Shown one piece after another: positions 53,717 through 56,575 of a stretch of DNA of 56,575 nucleotides. Location of the stretch: the NCBI GenBank assembly GCA_030145485.1, contig JAQYVP010000144.1, forward strand, positions 1-56,575, given 5' to 3'. The translations under genes and the position numbers were made by a program. Source of the stretch: Chromatiales bacterium (GTDB lineage Bacteria; Pseudomonadota; Gammaproteobacteria; Chromatiales; Chromatiaceae). Every line of letters begins with the position of its first letter. Positions within the stretch are counted from its first letter, which is position 1. The notes beneath the pieces are model-generated. The model saw only the letters and a list, made by a program, of their open reading frames with translations. It was not told the DNA's origin and did not search any database.

Positions 53717-54907
53717 ATGTCTAAAGAAAAATTTGAACGTACAAAACCGCACGTAAACGTCGGTACGATTGGCCACGTTGACCACGGTAAAACGACGCTG
53801 ACAGCGGCCCTGACCATGGTTTGCGCAAAGCAGTTCGGCGGTGAAACCAAGGCATTCGACCAGATCGACAATGCCCCGGAAGAGCGCGAGCGCGGCATCA
53901 CCATCGCCACCTCGCACGTCGAATATGAGTCGACCAATCGTCACTATGCACACGTTGACTGCCCAGGCCGCGCTGATTATGTGAAGAACATGATCACCGG
54001 TGCGGCGCAGATGGACGGCGCCATTCTGGTAGTCTCTGCAGCCGACGGCCCAATGCCGCAAACGCGTGAGCATATCCTGCTGTCACGCCAGGTTGGCGTT
54101 CCCTACATCGTGGTCTACATGAACAAGGCGGACATGGTCGATGATGACGAGCTGCTGGAGCTGGTGGAGATGGAGATCCGCGAACTGCTGGACGACTATG
54201 AATTCCCCGGTGACGACACCCCGGTCATCATCGGATCGGCGCTGAAAGCGCTGGAAGGAGATACCTCGGATATCGGCGAGCCCTCCATCGTCAAGCTGGT
54301 GGAAGCACTGGATGACTATATTCCAGTGCCAGAGCGCGCCATCGACCAGCCATTCCTGATGCCGATCGAGGATGTCTTCTCGATCTCCGGACGCGGCACT
54401 GTTGTTACGGGCCGTATCGAGCGCGGCGTCGTCAAGGTGGGTGAAGAGATCGAGATCGTCGGTGTTAAGGATACCACCACCACCACCTGTACCGGTGTTG
54501 AGATGTTCCGCAAGCTGCTGGACGAAGGTCGCGCAGGCGACAACGTCGGCGTACTGCTGCGCGGCACCAAGCGTGACGAAGTGGAGCGCGGCCAGGTGCT
54601 GGCGAAGCCGGGAAGCATCACCCCGCACACCATGTTCGAGTGTGAAGTCTATGTACTGAGCAAAGATGAAGGCGGACGTCATACGCCGTTCTTCAACAAC
54701 TATCGTCCGCAGTTCTATTTTCGCACCACGGATATCACAGGAGCCTGTGAATTGCCGGAAGGGGTAGAGATGGTAATGCCGGGCGATAATGTCAAAATGA
54801 CAGTAACCATGATCAACCCGATTGCGATGGAAGAGGGGCTGCGTTTCGCGATTCGCGAAGGCGGCCGTACCGTCGGCGCCGGTGTTGTTTCCAAAATCAT
54901 CGAGTAA
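53717..54907 (+). CDS. tuf: Elongation factor Tu, with Arg at the catalytic His position
   Basis: A 396-residue EF-Tu with [13 protein letters not shown] and SALKAL for GTP binding. It delivers aminoacyl-tRNA to the ribosome. The switch II motif, normally DCPGHADY, reads DCPGRADY: codon CGC at 53969-53971, residue 85 counting Met, corresponding to E. coli His84, which positions the hydrolytic water. The [10 protein letters not shown] segment also differs from the usual PHTKF. The ATG at 53717 follows GGAGA; a GTG one codon earlier is less likely. The gene is preceded by tRNAs, as tufB genes are, but followed by rpsJ, as tufA genes are. Confidence 0.95.
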   Translation: MSKEKFERTKPHVNVGTIGHVDHGKTTLTAALTMVCAKQFGGETKAFDQIDNAPEERERGITIATSHVEYESTNRHYAHVDCPGRADYVKNMITGAAQMDGAILVVSAADGPMPQTREHILLSRQVGVPYIVVYMNKADMVDDDELLELVEMEIRELLDDYEFPGDDTPVIIGSALKALEGDTSDIGEPSIVKLVEALDDYIPVPERAIDQPFLMPIEDVFSISGRGTVVTGRIERGVVKVGEEIEIVGVKDTTTTTCTGVEMFRKLLDEGRAGDNVGVLLRGTKRDEVERGQVLAKPGSITPHTMFECEVYVLSKDEGGRHTPFFNNYRPQFYFRTTDITGACELPEGVEMVMPGDNVKMTVTMINPIAMEEGLRFAIREGGRTVGAGVVSKIIE

Positions 54908-54913
54908 AGAGTC

Positions 54914-55228
54914 ATGCCAACAGGTCAAAAAATCCGCATTCGCTTGAAGTCGTTTGATCATCGTTTGATTGATCAATCAGCTCGCGAAATCGTGGAAACA
55001 GCAAAACGCACCGGCTCGGTCGTCAGGGGACCAATTCCACTGCCGACCAAAAAAGAGCGTTATACGATACTGGTTTCACCGCATGTCAATAAGGATGCGC
55101 GTGATCAGTATGAAATTCGCACCCACAAACGCCTGCTTGAGATCCTTGATCCAAGTGACAAGACCGTGGATTCTTTGATGAAGCTGGATCTGGCCGCCGG
55201 CGTCGATGTCCAGATCAAGCTGAACTAG
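54914..55228 (+). CDS. rpsJ: 30S ribosomal protein S10
   Basis: A 104-residue protein of usual length, beginning [20 protein letters not shown], with the loop [21 protein letters not shown]10 is in the small-subunit head and also serves as NusE in antitermination. It starts six bases after tuf and begins the S10 operon with rplC, rplD and rplW. Confidence 0.97.
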   Translation: MPTGQKIRIRLKSFDHRLIDQSAREIVETAKRTGSVVRGPIPLPTKKERYTILVSPHVNKDARDQYEIRTHKRLLEILDPSDKTVDSLMKLDLAAGVDVQIKLN

Positions 55229-55239
55229 GGAGAGTGATC

Positions 55240-55890
55240 ATGACAATGGGTATCGTAGGACGTAAAGCTGGCATGAGCCGTATCTTCACAGAAGATGGCG
55301 TCTCCATACCGGTCACTGTGATCGAGGCAACTCCCAATCGCGTTGCGCTGGTGCGTACCGCAGAGGCTGACGGATATGCTGCGGTTCAGGTTGCTGTAGG
55401 CAGCCGCAAGGCATCACATGTCAACAAGCCGACTGCAGGTCATCATGCGAAAGCAGGTGTCGAAGCTGGAACCAGCCTGTGCGAATTCCGTCTCGATGAG
55501 CACGAAGGTGAAATTCCTGAAGTGGGCAGCGAGATTACAGTCGCTCTGTTTGAAGAGGGGCAGATCGTTGACGTGCAGGGAACCAGCAAGGGCGCCGGTT
55601 TTGCCGGTGTCGTCAAGCGCCACAATTTTGCAATGCAGCGTGCAACACATGGTAACTCATTGTCTCATCGCGCCCCGGGTTCAATTGGCCAGTGCCAGAC
55701 TCCCGGCCGTGTCTTCAAGGGAAAGAAGATGGCTGGTCACATGGGTAATGTGAAGCGTACCGTGCAGAATCTTGAGATCGTGCGTGTCGATGCAGAGAGA
55801 AACCTGCTTCTGGTGAAGGGCGCTGTTCCAGGTTCCAAAGGCGGTGATGTGGTTATCACGCCTGCGGTTAAAATAAAACGCAAAGGTTGA
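55240..55890 (+). CDS. rplC: 50S ribosomal protein L3
   Basis: A 216-residue protein starting [16 protein letters not shown], with the conserved [20 protein letters not shown] region; the glutamine here is the methylated one in E. coli. ATG at 55240 is preferred over GTG at 55234 by the usual L3 N-terminus. It is the second gene of the S10 operon. Confidence 0.97.
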   Translation: MTMGIVGRKAGMSRIFTEDGVSIPVTVIEATPNRVALVRTAEADGYAAVQVAVGSRKASHVNKPTAGHHAKAGVEAGTSLCEFRLDEHEGEIPEVGSEITVALFEEGQIVDVQGTSKGAGFAGVVKRHNFAMQRATHGNSLSHRAPGSIGQCQTPGRVFKGKKMAGHMGNVKRTVQNLEIVRVDAERNLLLVKGAVPGSKGGDVVITPAVKIKRKG

Positions 55891-55895
55891 TGATG

Positions 55896-56498
55896 ATGAA
55901 CCTGACAGTACAAAACGGTAGTTCAATTGATGTCTCGGAACAGGTGTTCGACGTTAAATATAACGAGGCGCTGGTTCACCAGGTTGTCAAAGCCTACTAT
56001 AATGGCGCGCGTTCCGGCACCAAGGCGCAAAAGACGCGCGCCCAGGTAAGAGGCGGCGGCATCAAGCCGTGGCGTCAAAAGGGCACGGGCCGTGCACGCG
56101 CCGGAACTTCCAGCAGTCCGATCTGGCGCTCAGGCGGCGTCACTTTTGCTGCAACGCCACGTGACTTTTCACAAAAAGTGAACCGTAAAATGTATAGCGG
56201 AGCTATCCGCTCAATTCTCTCTGAACTGGTGCGTCAGGAACGCCTGCTGGTTGTTGAGGAGTTTGCAGTCGAAGCGCCAAAGACCAAAGAGATTACCGGC
56301 AAACTGAAGCAGCTGGAAGTCAAGGATGCCCTGATTATTGTGGAAGACCTCGATGAAAACCTGATTCTGGCATCACGCAATCTCTATAATATCGATGTTC
56401 GTGACAGCAGTGATATCGATCCGGCAAGCCTTATCGCATTTGACAAGATTGTCATCACTTCTGCTGCACTGAAAAAGATCGAGGAGCGTCTCTCATGA
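55896..56498 (+). CDS. rplD: 50S ribosomal protein L4
   Basis: A protein of about 200 residues. The extended loop motif [20 protein letters not shown] is typical of L4, which binds 23S rRNA and in E. coli autoregulates the S10 operon. Three successive ATG codons stand at 55890, 55893 and 55896; the last gives the usual MNLTV-like start. It overlaps rplW by four bases. Confidence 0.96.
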   Translation: MNLTVQNGSSIDVSEQVFDVKYNEALVHQVVKAYYNGARSGTKAQKTRAQVRGGGIKPWRQKGTGRARAGTSSSPIWRSGGVTFAATPRDFSQKVNRKMYSGAIRSILSELVRQERLLVVEEFAVEAPKTKEITGKLKQLEVKDALIIVEDLDENLILASRNLYNIDVRDSSDIDPASLIAFDKIVITSAALKKIEERLS

Positions 56499-56575
56499 AT
56501 AATGAGCGTTTGATGAAAGTTTTGTTGAGCGGCGTTCTCTCTGAAAAGAGCGCGAACGCCGCCGAATCCAATCAG
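56495..56575 (+). CDS. rplW: 50S ribosomal protein L23, start only
   Basis: The first 27 residues ([19 protein letters not shown]) match the L23 N-terminus. The gene continues past the window. Its ATG overlaps the rplD stop (ATGA). Confidence 0.9.
   Translation, partial: MNNERLMKVLLSGVLSEKSANAAESNQ

Noticed and set aside
53381-54073. Minus-strand 230-codon frame
   Set aside because: Runs through two tRNA genes and antisense to tuf.
54083-54976. Minus-strand 297-codon frame
   Set aside because: Antisense to tuf, a common shadow frame in biased codon usage.

Overview
The window is a chromosomal segment from a gammaproteobacterium. It carries rapZ beside a regulatory PTS (HPr and EIIA-Man), the ybgC-tolQRAB-pal-cpoB operon followed by queE-queC, the smg-dprA/LysM//def-fmt-rsmB block, ntrYX, a tRNA-Tyr-Gly-Thr-tuf cluster and the start of the S10 ribosomal operon. 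This gene set and order fit a Chromatiales/Thiotrichales-like lineage, for example sulfur oxidisers and their symbiotic relatives. That placement is inferred from gene content only.

Layout. 1-6100, mostly minus strand: HPr (cut by the window edge), EIIA-Man, rapZ, a heme A synthase-type protein, glnE and rpsT with a clear terminator. 6400-11755, plus strand: complete Tol-Pal operon. 12027-16022: queE-queC (overlapping), dtd, dsbA and an endonuclease/exonuclease/phosphatase protein, with repeat-filled gaps. 16237-19773, minus strand: kbp-like BON-LysM protein, smg, dprA, LysM protein. 19915-26749, plus strand: def-fmt-rsmB-DUF4390-ntrY-ntrX, all overlapping or abutting.

26887-52971 is the unusual part: about 26 kb of accessory genes whose products nearly all carry signal peptides or lipoboxes. 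It encodes a phospholipase D/cardiolipin synthase-like lipoprotein, two tandemly related TPR-CHAT proteases (11 and 24 forty-residue TPRs), a patatin lipoprotein, three caspase-fold proteins (one split by a one-base frameshift), an alpha/beta hydrolase with a degenerate acyl-carrier-protein-like domain, a WD40 protein, a papain-like lipoprotein and several small secreted proteins. Five clan-CD cysteine protease candidates and three lipid or ester hydrolases in one exported set suggest an envelope or extracellular protease-lipase system. I know of no described system with this composition, but that could not be searched here.

53143-56575: three tRNAs, tuf, rpsJ, rplC, rplD and the start of rplW. 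Two oddities stand out. The EF-Tu catalytic histidine is encoded as arginine. The gene also has tufB-type upstream neighbours (tRNAs) and tufA-type downstream neighbours (rpsJ), so either the chromosome is rearranged or the assembly collapsed two tuf copies. Short dispersed repeats, including a MITE-like family with TTCTCAAT ends and a ~105-bp palindromic repeat in two inverted copies, occupy most of the larger gaps.
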